Of a stretch of DNA of 64,000 bases, positions 23,681 through 32,228 are shown piece by piece (within the stretch, counting starts at the first letter, position 1; each line of letters opens with the position of its first letter). The stretch lies in NCBI RefSeq assembly GCF_003287935.1, contig NZ_CP030287.1, forward strand, positions 3,438,267 through 3,502,266, written 5' to 3'. Under the pieces are notes generated by a model. That model saw only the letters and a list, made by a program, of their open reading frames with translations. It had not been told where the DNA came from and did no database searches. The position numbers and the translations under genes are program-made. Source of the stretch: Streptomyces sp. ICC1 (GTDB lineage: Bacteria > Actinomycetota > Actinomycetes > Streptomycetales > Streptomycetaceae).

Positions 23681-23950
23681 TCACGGGTACTCGACGGTCC
23701 GGGTTGCCTTGTTGACGAACACGTACGCCTTCGGCGTCTGGTCCGCCGCGAAGCGCAGCCGGAGCCGGGTGACTCGTGTCCCCTCGATCGCGAAGCGTCC
23801 GGCCGCCGGCAGGCCGGTGAAGGACTTGCTTCCCGAGGAGAAGGCGGTGACCGCGCCGGCACCACGGGACGAGCCCAGCCCGAGGTTCCAACGGTGCGCC
23901 CGCCGAGGCGGTTCAATGTCCCGCAGAGGCTGGCATGAAGTAATGAATCA
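23681..23950 (-). pseudogene. Unidentified secreted-type protein, C-terminal remnant
   Basis: The minus-strand frame ending at 23681 shows strong third-position GC bias and reads NLGLGSSRGAGAVTAFSSGS, later LPAAGRFAIEGTRVTRLRLR and FVNKATRTVEYP before the stop. The pattern is beta-rich, like a domain at the end of a secreted protein. A TGA about 88 codons upstream closes the frame and no start codon with ribosome site is present. The family is not recognised. Confidence 0.35.
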
Positions 23951-23966
23951 GTGCTTCAATTCTTTC

Positions 23967-24581
23967 ATGCCCTACCGAAGACCCCCTGCCGTGCAGGCCC
24001 GCCTCGACGCCCGTCGCGACCAGGTGCTGGAGGCCGCCGTGCGCCTGCTCTCACGTGAGGGGTACGCCGGCTGCTCGGTGGCGGCGATCGCTGCCGAAGC
24101 GGGAATCTCCACGGGCAGCGTGTACCAGTCCTTCTCTGGCAAGTCCGAGCTGGCGGCCGCACTTTTCCGGGCCCTGGTGGCCCGCGAGGTGGAGGCGGTG
24201 GCCGCCGCGGCAGAGCGTCCCGGATCAGCGGCGCAGCGCGTGGCCGCCGCGGTGGAAACCTTCGCCACCCGGGCCCTGCAGGCGCCGCGCCGGGCCTTCG
24301 CGCTGCTCGCGGAGCCGGTGGACCCGGCTGTCGACTCCGAACGGCTCGTCTTCAGGCGGGCGTTCCGTGATGTGTTCGCCCAGCAGATCGCCGCGGGTGT
24401 GGCCACCGGCGAACTGCCCCCGCAGTCACCGGAGCTGACGGCGGCGGCGCTCGTCGGCGCGGTCGCCGAGGCGCTCGTCGGTCCGCTCGCCGACGGTGAC
24501 GCGAGACCGGACGACGTGATTCCCGCACTGATCACCTTCACCCTGCGTTCCCTTGGAGGGCACGATGCCGCAGACGCATGA
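23967..24581 (+). CDS. TetR-family transcriptional regulator
   Basis: A 204-residue TetR protein. The DNA-binding domain reads DQVLEAAVRLLSREGYAGCSVAAIAAEAGISTGSVYQSFSGKSELAAALF (about residues 17-66), where GSVYQSFSGK is the recognition helix and following turn. The start is ATG 23967; ATG 23943 is possible but would place the imperfect inverted repeat TGAAG...CTTCA (23936-23958) in the coding region, and that repeat looks like an operator. Its 3' end overlaps the acyl-CoA dehydrogenase start by 17 bp, so the two form one unit and the regulator probably controls the dehydrogenase. Confidence 0.85.
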   Translation: MPYRRPPAVQARLDARRDQVLEAAVRLLSREGYAGCSVAAIAAEAGISTGSVYQSFSGKSELAAALFRALVAREVEAVAAAAERPGSAAQRVAAAVETFATRALQAPRRAFALLAEPVDPAVDSERLVFRRAFRDVFAQQIAAGVATGELPPQSPELTAAALVGAVAEALVGPLADGDARPDDVIPALITFTLRSLGGHDAADA

Positions 24582-26199
24582 GGTCACCAACCAGGTCCCG
24601 CCACACCACGGTTACGACGCTGCTGCCGACCCGGCGTTGCTGGAGGCGACCGCCCGGGAGGGCGCCGGCTGGGCCGTGGCCGAGATGCATGAACTCGGGG
24701 TGATCGCCGGCTCGGAGCAGTCCGCCGAATGGGGCCGCGTGGTCAACGAGAATCCTCCGGTGCTGCGTACCCATGACCGCTACGGGCACCGCATCGACGA
24801 GGTGGAGTTCCACCCGTACTGGCACGAGCTCATGGATACGGCCGTCGGCCACGGCCTGCACGCCGCACCGTGGCGGGACGACCGGCTGGGCGCGCACGTG
24901 GCCAGGGCCGCGAAGTTCTACATCTGGGGGCAGGTCGAGGCGGGCCACATCTGCCCGGTGTCGATGACCTATGCGGCGGTCCCCGCGTTGCGCGCCGCAC
25001 CGGATCTCGCGGGCTGGCTGGAGCCGCTGCTCACCTCCCGGGAGTACGACTTCGGGCTGCGCCAGCCCGACACCAAGCGCGGCCTGATCGCCGGCATGTC
25101 GATGACCGAGAAGCAGGGCGGCTCCGACGTACGGGCCAACACCACCACCGCGGTACCCGCCGGCGACGGCACGTACCGCCTCACCGGGCACAAGTGGTTC
25201 ACCTCCGCCCCCATGTCGGACGTCTTCCTGACCCTGGCCCAGGCCCCCGGGGGGCTGTCGTGCTTCCTGCTGCCCCGGGTGCTCCCGGACGCCAGCCGCA
25301 ACCGAATCCTGCTGCAGCGTCTCAAGGACAAGCTGGGCAACCGCTCCAACGCTTCCGCCGAGATCGAGTACGACGAAGCGTTCGGCTGGCTGGTCGGGGA
25401 GGAAGGAAGAGGGGTGGCGACCATCATCGAGATGGTCAACATGACCCGGCTCGACTGCGTCCTGGGCGCCGCCTCCGGGATGCGCCTCGGTCTCATCCGG
25501 GCCGTCCATCACGCCGCCCACCGACGCGCCTTCGGCAAGGCCCTCATCGACCAGCCCCTGATGCGCAACGTCCTGGCCGACCTCGCCCTGGAGTCCGAAG
25601 CGGCGACCGCGGTGGCTATGCGACTCGCGGGCGCCACCGACCGGGTCGCCGCGGGGAACACCGAAGAAGCCCACCTGCGCCGCCTGGGTCTGGCCGTGAC
25701 CAAGTACTGGGTCTGCAAGCGCGGCCCCGCGCACGCCGCCGAAGCCCTCGAATGCCTGGGCGGAAACGGCTACATCGAGGAATCCGGCATGCCCCGCCTG
25801 TACCGGGAAGCTCCACTGGCATCCATCTGGGAAGGCTCCGGCAACGTCGCCGCCCTGGACTCGCTCCGGGCGATGACCCGGCAGCCGGAGACCGTCGAGT
25901 CCTTCTTCGCCGAAGTCGAGCAGGCCGCGGGCGCCGACCGGCACCTGGACGCGGCGGTCGCCGGCCTCCACAAGCACCTGGCCGACCCCGGCGAAGCCGA
26001 ATACCGCGCCCGACAGCTCACCGAGACGATGGCGCTCGTCCTCCAAGGCTCACTCCTGCAACGCCACGCGCCCACCGCGGTCGCCGACGCCTTCTGTGTC
26101 TCCCGGCTCGGCGGCGAGCACGGCAACGCGTTCGGCACCCTGCCGCCCGGGGTGGACACCGCGGCCATCCTCGACCGCGCCCGGACGGTCGCCATCTGA
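24565..26199 (+). CDS. AidB-like acyl-CoA dehydrogenase
   Basis: A 544-residue acyl-CoA dehydrogenase of the AidB/isovaleryl-CoA-like branch, longer than canonical members. The N-terminal extension (NQVPPHHGYDAAADPALLEA) is the usual AidB start. Later come GMSMTEKQGGSDVRANTTTA, FTSAPMSDVFLTLAQA, and the C-terminal ECLGGNGYIEESGMPRLYREAPLASIWEGSGN, the hallmark FAD-binding and end-domain motif. E. coli AidB binds DNA and FAD and is part of the adaptive response to alkylation; many homologues act on branched or unknown substrates. GGAGGG precedes ATG 24565. It is co-transcribed with the upstream TetR. Confidence 0.9.
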   Translation: MPQTHEVTNQVPPHHGYDAAADPALLEATAREGAGWAVAEMHELGVIAGSEQSAEWGRVVNENPPVLRTHDRYGHRIDEVEFHPYWHELMDTAVGHGLHAAPWRDDRLGAHVARAAKFYIWGQVEAGHICPVSMTYAAVPALRAAPDLAGWLEPLLTSREYDFGLRQPDTKRGLIAGMSMTEKQGGSDVRANTTTAVPAGDGTYRLTGHKWFTSAPMSDVFLTLAQAPGGLSCFLLPRVLPDASRNRILLQRLKDKLGNRSNASAEIEYDEAFGWLVGEEGRGVATIIEMVNMTRLDCVLGAASGMRLGLIRAVHHAAHRRAFGKALIDQPLMRNVLADLALESEAATAVAMRLAGATDRVAAGNTEEAHLRRLGLAVTKYWVCKRGPAHAAEALECLGGNGYIEESGMPRLYREAPLASIWEGSGNVAALDSLRAMTRQPETVESFFAEVEQAAGADRHLDAAVAGLHKHLADPGEAEYRARQLTETMALVLQGSLLQRHAPTAVADAFCVSRLGGEHGNAFGTLPPGVDTAAILDRARTVAI

Positions 26200-26471
26200 C
26201 GGAGGACGCCGACCAGGTCATCGCGATCCGGCAGGAGCCCCGCCTCCGCCCGTGCGGTTACCGCGCGCCGGGCAGCCCGTGACGACGCCGGGCTCACGGC
26301 GCTGCCGAGGGAGCGGGTCTCCATGCTGGACGGGGCGGCGGACGACGGCCGCGCCGCTTCCGGGCGACGCCGTCGTCGCACCGCGGTCAGGCAGCGTCGA
26401 AATCTGACACCGTGGCATATCTTCCCGTTGGGACGGTTATCTGTCGCTCCGTGAGCCACTCGAGGAATCCC

Positions 26472-28064
26472 ATGGATGATGCAGGCGGCAAGCATGACGA
26501 ACCGCACCGGGCAGAACCTCATGCTGCGGACGGCGGCGCCGCCCCGGGCCCGGGACCGCGCGATGAGGAGACGACGACGCCGTCTCGCTCGGGTGCGGCA
26601 AAAGGGAGCCCACTCCCTACGAGTGACGTCGCGTCGGTGGCAGGGAGCGAGAGGGGCGGCAGTCGGAGCCCGGCGAGTCCTTCTGCTTCTGCCGACGGGC
26701 CGGCCGACGACCGCACAGCGGCGACGGCAACGGCACGCCTTCGTGCGGCCGCGGGCGCCGTGGGAGCCCGGCTGGGCTCGGTGTTGCGGGTCAGGCCGGC
26801 GGCCGGTCCCTCCCGCCCGGAGTTCTGGCGCAGTCCTCTGCGGGGGCCGTGGCTGACATCGGTTCTCGGCGCGGTGCTGCTGGTCGGCGTCACCGTGCTG
26901 TTCGCGACGGGGCTGCTGTCCTATGCCGCCTATAACCCGGATCTGGCGCCAGGCAATGACCAGACACCCGACAAAGGGTGGCTGGGCTTCTACCTGTTCT
27001 CCTGGCCGACGAGCCCGTACTGGCTGTACCGCCTCACCCAGGGCGTCCATGTCACCCTCGGCATCGTGCTGATCCCGGTGCTGCTGGCGAAGCTGTGGTC
27101 GGTGATCCCCCGGCTGTTCGCCTGGCCGCCGGTGAAGTCGGTCAGTCACGGGCTGGAGCGGCTGTCTTTGCTGCTGCTGGTCGGCGGGGTCTTGTTCGTG
27201 TTCGCCACCGGGGTGCTCAACGTCCAGCTGGACTACATCTTCCCCGGCTCGTTCTACGTCCTTCACCTCTACGGGTCCTGGGTGTTCATCGGCGCCTTCG
27301 TCGTGCACATCGCCTTCCGTATCCCCCTGATGATGCGGACGCTGCGCAGCCGCAGCCTGTGGGCGGAACTGCGCACGCCGGTCAGCCGCACGCAGCCAGA
27401 ACCGGCTGACGAGACAGGCCTGGTGGCCCCGAGTCCGGCCCCGCCATCCATGTCGCGACGAGGCGCTCTGGGCATGGTGGGCGCGGGCTCACTGCTGCTG
27501 CTCGGGGTGACGGCCGGGCAGAGCATCGGCGGGTCCCTGAGGGCCACCGCGCTGCTCGCTCCACACGGACAGGACCCGGGGCCGGGCCCCAACGGCTTCC
27601 AGATCAACAAGACCGCCGCCGGCGTCGGCATCCAGGCCCGTGACATCGGCCCGGCCTGGAGGCTGGTCGTACGCGGCGGCGGCCTGGAGTCGGTTCTCAG
27701 CCGGGAGCAGCTCCTGGCGCTGCCCCAGCACGGTGCCGCGCTGCCGATCGCCTGCGTGGAGGGGTGGTCCACTTCCGACCAGGAGTGGAGCGGGGTACGG
27801 CTGGCCGATCTCGCCGCACTGGTCGGGTTCGGGGACCGGACGCCGGGAGTGTTCGTCGAATCCGCCCAACGAAGCGGATCCTTCCGCTCGGCGGCGCTGC
27901 ACGACAACCAGGTCCGCGACCCGCGCTCCCTGCTGGCACTACGCGTCAACGGAGCCGACCTTTCGCCGGATCACGGGTATCCGGCTCGGGTCATCGTCCC
28001 GGCCAACCCAGGGGTGCACAACACCAAGTGGGTCACCCGTCTCACTTTCGGAGAGAGCGCATGA
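26472..28064 (+). CDS. Membrane-anchored molybdopterin-dependent oxidoreductase with heme-b-like domain
   Basis: A 530-residue fusion. Residues 1-125 are a Ser/Pro/Ala-rich disordered leader. Residues about 130-310 hold four membrane helices of the cytochrome b561 type with His ligands in RLTQGVHVTLG and FVVHIAFRIPL. A Tat-like SMSRRGALGMVG and a fifth hydrophobic segment lead to an exported sulfite-oxidase-family domain (about 390-530): LPIACVEGWSTSDQEWSGVR carries the molybdenum-binding Cys, and YPARVIVPANPGVHNTKWV ends the fold. It likely passes electrons between quinone and a periplasmic substrate. GAGGAA precedes ATG 26472. The stop overlaps the next start (ATGA). Confidence 0.85.
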   Translation: MDDAGGKHDEPHRAEPHAADGGAAPGPGPRDEETTTPSRSGAAKGSPLPTSDVASVAGSERGGSRSPASPSASADGPADDRTAATATARLRAAAGAVGARLGSVLRVRPAAGPSRPEFWRSPLRGPWLTSVLGAVLLVGVTVLFATGLLSYAAYNPDLAPGNDQTPDKGWLGFYLFSWPTSPYWLYRLTQGVHVTLGIVLIPVLLAKLWSVIPRLFAWPPVKSVSHGLERLSLLLLVGGVLFVFATGVLNVQLDYIFPGSFYVLHLYGSWVFIGAFVVHIAFRIPLMMRTLRSRSLWAELRTPVSRTQPEPADETGLVAPSPAPPSMSRRGALGMVGAGSLLLLGVTAGQSIGGSLRATALLAPHGQDPGPGPNGFQINKTAAGVGIQARDIGPAWRLVVRGGGLESVLSREQLLALPQHGAALPIACVEGWSTSDQEWSGVRLADLAALVGFGDRTPGVFVESAQRSGSFRSAALHDNQVRDPRSLLALRVNGADLSPDHGYPARVIVPANPGVHNTKWVTRLTFGESA

Positions 28065-28585
28065 AGGGCCTCACCTCACGCTACGGGGCCTCACCCCTGC
28101 ACCTGCTGCTGGTGCTGTGCTCCTTCGCCCTCACCGTGTATGCGGGGATCCGGCTGCTGCACGGGGACACGGTCGGTGTCGTCGTCTGGTTCGTCGGAGC
28201 CGCCCTCCTGCACGACCTGGTCCTGCTGCCGCTCTACACGATCACCGACCGCGGCGCGCAGGCGATCCTGCCCCGCCGCGGGCATGTCGCCCAGTCCGGT
28301 AGCCCCGGGACGGCGAGGGGATGGATCAACTACGTCCGGGTACCGGCCTTCCTCTCCGGCGTCCTGCTGCTGACCTGGTTTCCCCTGATCCTTAGGCAGG
28401 TGGACGGCTACGAGTCGTCTTCCGGCCTGCCAGAAGACGTGTTCCTGGGACGCTGGCTACTGATCACCGCACTTCTGTTCGGCCTCTCGGCCCTCTGGCT
28501 GCTGGTCAGCATGTGGTCCTCCCGCCTCATCCGGCCGGCTCCCCGCCGGACCCGGCCAGGAGACCCGCAGAGTGACCGCCATTGA
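28061..28585 (+). CDS. Integral membrane protein partner of the molybdoenzyme
   Basis: A 174-residue protein with four hydrophobic segments (about residues 12-31, 38-58, 92-108 and 128-150) and a basic C-terminal tail. The motif HDLVLLPLYTITDRGAQ between helices 2 and 3 and the LPEDVFLGRWLLITALLF helix recur in small proteins paired with this type of molybdopterin oxidoreductase, as far as I recall. It is coupled by ATGA to the oxidoreductase, so a structural or assembly role in that membrane complex is the best inference. No catalytic motif is visible. Confidence 0.7.
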   Translation: MKGLTSRYGASPLHLLLVLCSFALTVYAGIRLLHGDTVGVVVWFVGAALLHDLVLLPLYTITDRGAQAILPRRGHVAQSGSPGTARGWINYVRVPAFLSGVLLLTWFPLILRQVDGYESSSGLPEDVFLGRWLLITALLFGLSALWLLVSMWSSRLIRPAPRRTRPGDPQSDRH

Positions 28586-28750
28586 TGACTGACCGCCGCA
28601 GCGGTCGATCCTCTCCTGCCCCCATACATCCAGCCGCGCTGATCGGCTCGAAGCCGGGCAGAACGACCCCACGCATCGGCCTGAGGATCACCGTCGGGAT
28701 CGGCGGTGAGAGGGCCCGCCCTGGGGTCGCATCACCGCGAAGCGCCGCTG

Positions 28751-29431
28751 TCAGGGAGCGCGGCGCAGTGCGACGAAACTGCGGTGTGGGGTCCTCCACC
28801 GCTCGCTGGACACCCAGCCCGTTTCCCGAGCCACGCGCAAGAGTGCCGGGACGCCGAGTCTGGCCCAGGGAAACGCCGTGCCGAAGCTGGACCGTCCGTC
28901 GCTCATACGTACCAGCATCCGATCGTCGACATCCCCGGGCGCCGTCTCCACGAGCAGCAGCCCCCCGGCCGCCGTGATCTGTGAGATGCGCCCCAGCAGG
29001 GCGCGTGGGTCCCCGCCGATTCCGATGTTCCCGTCGATCAGCAACGCCGTGTGCCAACGGCCCTCATCCGGCAACGGATCGAACACGGAGCGGCACAGCG
29101 CTCTGCCACCCAGAGGAGCGGAGCGGGCCGTTCGGGCCACAGCCTCGGGACTTACGTCGATGCCGAGCGCCGGGTGCCCGAGGCCGGGGAGGGCTGCGAC
29201 CAGCCGCCCCGGGCCGCAGCCGATGTCGAGGACCGTTCCCGCGCACCGGTGGAGGACCGTCAGGTCGGCGAGATCGGCGCGGGCGCACCACCGCTCAACC
29301 TCCAGCGGCAGGAGCCGGCCACCGGCCCCACGCAGGAACAGCGGACCGCGGCCGGCGCGGATCGCGTCGTGGTAGAGGCCGGCTTGCCACGGCCGGAGCC
29401 TGTGGGTCCGCATCGTAAAGGTGCCACTCAT
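28751..29431 (-). CDS. Class I SAM-dependent methyltransferase
   Basis: A 226-residue methyltransferase. GTVLDIGCGPGRLVAAL (about residues 65-81) is a textbook motif I, GIDVSPEAVARTAR the post-II segment, and HTALLIDGNIGIGGDPRALL the motif IV region. It is convergent with the molybdoenzyme pair; methyltransferases of this type are often found with such oxidoreductases in Streptomyces, so a shared pathway is likely. Substrate unknown. The start at 29431 lacks an obvious Shine-Dalgarno; an internal ATG six codons later would give MRTHRLRPWQAGLYHD, which is also plausible. Confidence 0.82.
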   Translation of the reverse strand: MSGTFTMRTHRLRPWQAGLYHDAIRAGRGPLFLRGAGGRLLPLEVERWCARADLADLTVLHRCAGTVLDIGCGPGRLVAALPGLGHPALGIDVSPEAVARTARSAPLGGRALCRSVFDPLPDEGRWHTALLIDGNIGIGGDPRALLGRISQITAAGGLLLVETAPGDVDDRMLVRMSDGRSSFGTAFPWARLGVPALLRVARETGWVSSERWRTPHRSFVALRRAP

Positions 29432-29705
29432 CGGGATTCAGCCCCCGCCGGTCATGTCGTCATATGGTCGGCTTAGCACCACCCCACGTAAACGCTCGCA
29501 CGCCATAGCTGTCCATCCGGCACGCCGCCGGATCACCTGTCCGGCCCCAGCTGCCGGACCGGGCACGTGCCCGCGATGTGCCAGATCATCTCCACCAGGT
29601 GCGGCCAGACGGGCGGCGGATTGCGCGGTCAGTGCAACAGGGGGTGCCGGGAGGGTAGAGGGATGGAGATGCTGATCCAATCGCCCGACGACGAAGGGTT
29701 TTGCC

Positions 29706-29981
29706 ATGCTGGAGCGTGCCCGCCGTAAGAAGCAGACCGCGATCACATTCGTCATCCCCGCGGACCGCCCCTTGGGCCACGTCAGTGTCGTAGGCGATTT
29801 CAACGACTGGCAGCCCGCAGACAACCTCTTCGTCGCGCGAGCGGACGGCACCCGCGCGGTCACGATCGCCCTGCCCAATGAGCAGCGGTACGCGTTCCGC
29901 TACCTCGCCCACGGCGGCTATTGGTTCGACGACGAGAGCGCCGATGGCCACGACGGTCGCAACAGCATCGTCCACACCTGA
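29706..29981 (+). CDS. CBM48/AMPK-like isoamylase N-terminal domain mini-protein
   Basis: A 91-residue protein consisting almost solely of an early-set, glycogen-binding-like domain: ITFVIPADRPLGHVSVVGDFNDWQP followed by RYAFRYLAHGGYWFDDESA. GDFNDW and YRF-L..G..W..D are the consensus of CBM48 and AMPK-beta domains, which bind alpha-glucans or act as docking modules. No enzyme domain is attached and no glycogen gene is adjacent. Similar free-standing mini-proteins occur in many bacteria with unknown role. A ribosome site AAGGG is placed about 8 nt upstream. Confidence 0.85.
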   Translation: MLERARRKKQTAITFVIPADRPLGHVSVVGDFNDWQPADNLFVARADGTRAVTIALPNEQRYAFRYLAHGGYWFDDESADGHDGRNSIVHT

Positions 29982-30366
29982 GCGCCGGACTCGTCACGGC
30001 TGACAAGGCGATGACGAGGAGCGGGGCGCCACCCCGCGGTCAGGATCGGACGGTCCCCAGGGTCCGCCAGGGAGCATTGCCCCGATCACCCTGAACAGCA
30101 GAGACCCTGACGGCCTGTCGGCCGTCAGGGTCTTCTCACGCCGTCGCATCCCGAGTGGCGGCGTGGATGTGCTCGTCTTCAATGTCCCGCAACACTGGAT
30201 GCGGAGGGGAGACTCCCGCTCTCCCTGCTCCAGACCGACGGGGAAGATGAGGCTGGAGCTGTTCTGGCGGATCCACCGCTGCGAGCGCAAGCGCCGCCAT
30301 CGACCCCGGACTCCTCACCCCGACGCCGTCAGGACAACATCTGACCGTGTGAGGTGGGACGCCCCG
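29982..30366. other. Intergenic region without supported gene
   Basis: It contains one strong terminator (30103-30132) and otherwise nothing convincing. Two overlapping minus-strand ORFs of 60 and 98 codons cover 29994-30318, but neither has a ribosome site nor a recognisable domain. Confidence 0.5.
30103..30136. terminator. Perfect hairpin between the CBM48 gene and the S8 protease
   Basis: GACCCTGACGGCC and GGCCGTCAGGGTC, a 13-bp perfect stem with TGTC loop followed by TTCTC. It lies in a convergent gap and can stop transcription from either side. Confidence 0.75.
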
Positions 30367-32118
30367 CTATGGCTTGCTGACGCTCCTGGTCACGGAGGCG
30401 GTGGCGCCTTCGTTGTCGGTGACGGTGAGTGTGATGGTGTAGGGGCCGTGGTCGACGTAGGAGTGGTAGGCGCTGGAATTGGTGGTGCTGGTGCTGGTGG
30501 CGCCGTCACCGAAGGTCCACGACCACTTGGTGATCGTCCCGTCGGAGTCGGCGGAACCACTGCCGTAGAGGAAGCAGTTCATCTGCGGAATCGTGGTGTA
30601 GGTGATGCAGCCGTCCGTGAAGCTCGCGGTCGGAGCCTTGTTGGGGCCGACGCGGAAGCTCTTGCCGGCCGTGCCGGTGTCCCCGCTGTTGTCGGTGACA
30701 GTGAGCGTGACGCTGTAGACGGCTCCCTTGCTATAGGTGTGCGAGATGGTCTTCCCCGTGCCGGTGGTGCCGTCGCCGAAGTCCCACGACCACCTGGTGA
30801 TCGTTCCGTTGGAGTCGGAGGACGCCGAGCCGTCGAAGCTGCAGGCGAAGGTGGTGTTGTTGCAGCTGTTGGTGAAGCTGGCGGTGGGCGGGGGCGGCCC
30901 GCCCGGGGCTGCCCAGCCTTGGCTGTAGAGCAGACGGTTGGGTGAGCCGGCGCCGGGGTTGGTGACTGCTCCGGCGGTGGCGGCGTTGACCATGGCCGAG
31001 GTCACCTGGGCCGGGGAGGCGCTCGGGTTGGCCTGCAGGTACAGGGCGATGGCGCCGGCCACGTGGGGGGAGGCCATGGAGGTGCCGCTCAGCTTCTGGG
31101 AGGCGGGGGCGGTGAACCACGTGTCCGACTCGATGTTGACCCCGGGCGCGAAGATGTCCGTACAGGTACCGAAGTTGGAGAACGAGGCACGGGCGTCGGT
31201 GATGTCGGTGGCACCGACCGTGTTGGCACCGGCCACCCGGGCCGGGGAGACGGTGCAGGCGTCGACATTGGAGTTGCCGGCTGCGATCGCGTAGCTGACC
31301 CCGGAGTTGATGGACTTGGCCACCGCGGCGTCCAGGGTGGCGTTGGCCTCACCGCCCAGGCTCATGTTGGCCACGGCCGGCTTGATGGCGTTGGCGGTGA
31401 CCCAGTCCACGCCGGCTATCACCCAGGACCAGTCCGCGCCACCGTCACAGTTCAGGACGCGTACGGCGTGCAGGGTGACCGCTTTGGCCATACCCCAGGT
31501 GGAACCGCCGACGGTACCGGCCACGTGCGTGCCGTGGCCGTTGCAGTCCAATCCGTTCTGGCCGCTGCCGGGCACGGTATCCACGCCGACGGACCAGCGG
31601 CCGTCGAACTGTCCGTGATTGTTGCGCATGCCCGTGTCGAGGATGTACGCGTGCACGCCGGCACCGGTCTGGGTGTAGGTGTAGGCGTTGTTCAGCGGCA
31701 GGGCCCGCTGGTCCGTGCGGTCCAGGCCCCAGTCGGCCGGACTCTGGCTTCCCGCGATGTGGGCGCGGCCGTCGGCCTCGACACGGGCGACCGCGGGGTC
31801 GGCGGCCAGCCGCTTCGCGGCGGCCTCGCCCAGCTTCACCGAGAAGCCGTTCAGGGCCGTGGTGTACACGTGCCCGACCTCGCCGCCGTACCGCTTGGCG
31901 AGGTCGCCTGTGGCGCCCGGGACGCCACGGGACCTCAGGGTCGCGGTGTCCTTGAGCGTGACGATGTAGCTGCCGGCGATCGCTCCCGGGCGATCCGCAC
32001 CGAGGATTTCCGCAGTGGGCGAACTACTTGCGGGCGCGCTGAACGCGACGGCGGCGGGCAACGCCAGAGTGCCGGACATGGCCAGGACGACGGCGGATAT
32101 GAGGGTTCGTGGGGACAC
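30367..32118 (-). CDS. Secreted S8 subtilase with I9 propeptide and two PKD domains
   Basis: A 583-residue exoprotease. A signal peptide (TLISAVVLAMSGTLALPAAVAFSAP) is followed by an I9 inhibitor propeptide (GSYIVTLKDTATLRSRGVPG to AVARVEADG). The peptidase domain has the triad Asp in AYILDTGMR, His in [11 protein letters not shown] and Ser in LSGTSMASPHVAG, with the proteinase-K-like layout. Two PKD domains follow (WSWDFGDGTTGTGKTISHTY and WSWTFGDGATSTSTTNSSAY). PKD modules usually bind insoluble protein or polysaccharide. GGGAGGAA precedes GTG 32118; the longer ATG start has no such site. It lies downstream of the LuxR regulator on the same strand. Confidence 0.93.
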   Translation of the reverse strand: MSPRTLISAVVLAMSGTLALPAAVAFSAPASSSPTAEILGADRPGAIAGSYIVTLKDTATLRSRGVPGATGDLAKRYGGEVGHVYTTALNGFSVKLGEAAAKRLAADPAVARVEADGRAHIAGSQSPADWGLDRTDQRALPLNNAYTYTQTGAGVHAYILDTGMRNNHGQFDGRWSVGVDTVPGSGQNGLDCNGHGTHVAGTVGGSTWGMAKAVTLHAVRVLNCDGGADWSWVIAGVDWVTANAIKPAVANMSLGGEANATLDAAVAKSINSGVSYAIAAGNSNVDACTVSPARVAGANTVGATDITDARASFSNFGTCTDIFAPGVNIESDTWFTAPASQKLSGTSMASPHVAGAIALYLQANPSASPAQVTSAMVNAATAGAVTNPGAGSPNRLLYSQGWAAPGGPPPPTASFTNSCNNTTFACSFDGSASSDSNGTITRWSWDFGDGTTGTGKTISHTYSKGAVYSVTLTVTDNSGDTGTAGKSFRVGPNKAPTASFTDGCITYTTIPQMNCFLYGSGSADSDGTITKWSWTFGDGATSTSTTNSSAYHSYVDHGPYTITLTVTDNEGATASVTRSVSKP

Positions 32119-32228
32119 TGTTCCTCCCGGTGGGGGTCGGGGTGGAGGGTTCGACCCGAGAGGACCATGTCGTTTGCACGGTGCCCACAGCAATACGTAG
32201 GGATACGCAGGAGATAGCGGCTGCCTAC

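Larger units (their letters stand above)
23290..23966. other. Decayed region with gene remnants
   Basis: No intact gene is supported in these 677 bases. Two minus-strand frames with clear coding character but no starts are listed separately. A third, minus strand around 23300-23390 (TWLKKHVANAKAEG-like), also looks like a residue of a coding sequence but could not be identified. Longer plus-strand ORFs crossing it are antisense shadows. Confidence 0.5.

Noticed and set aside
30136..30318. 60-codon minus-strand ORF near the terminator
   Set aside because: No ribosome site, no family resemblance, and an overlapping ORF in another frame looks equally plausible.
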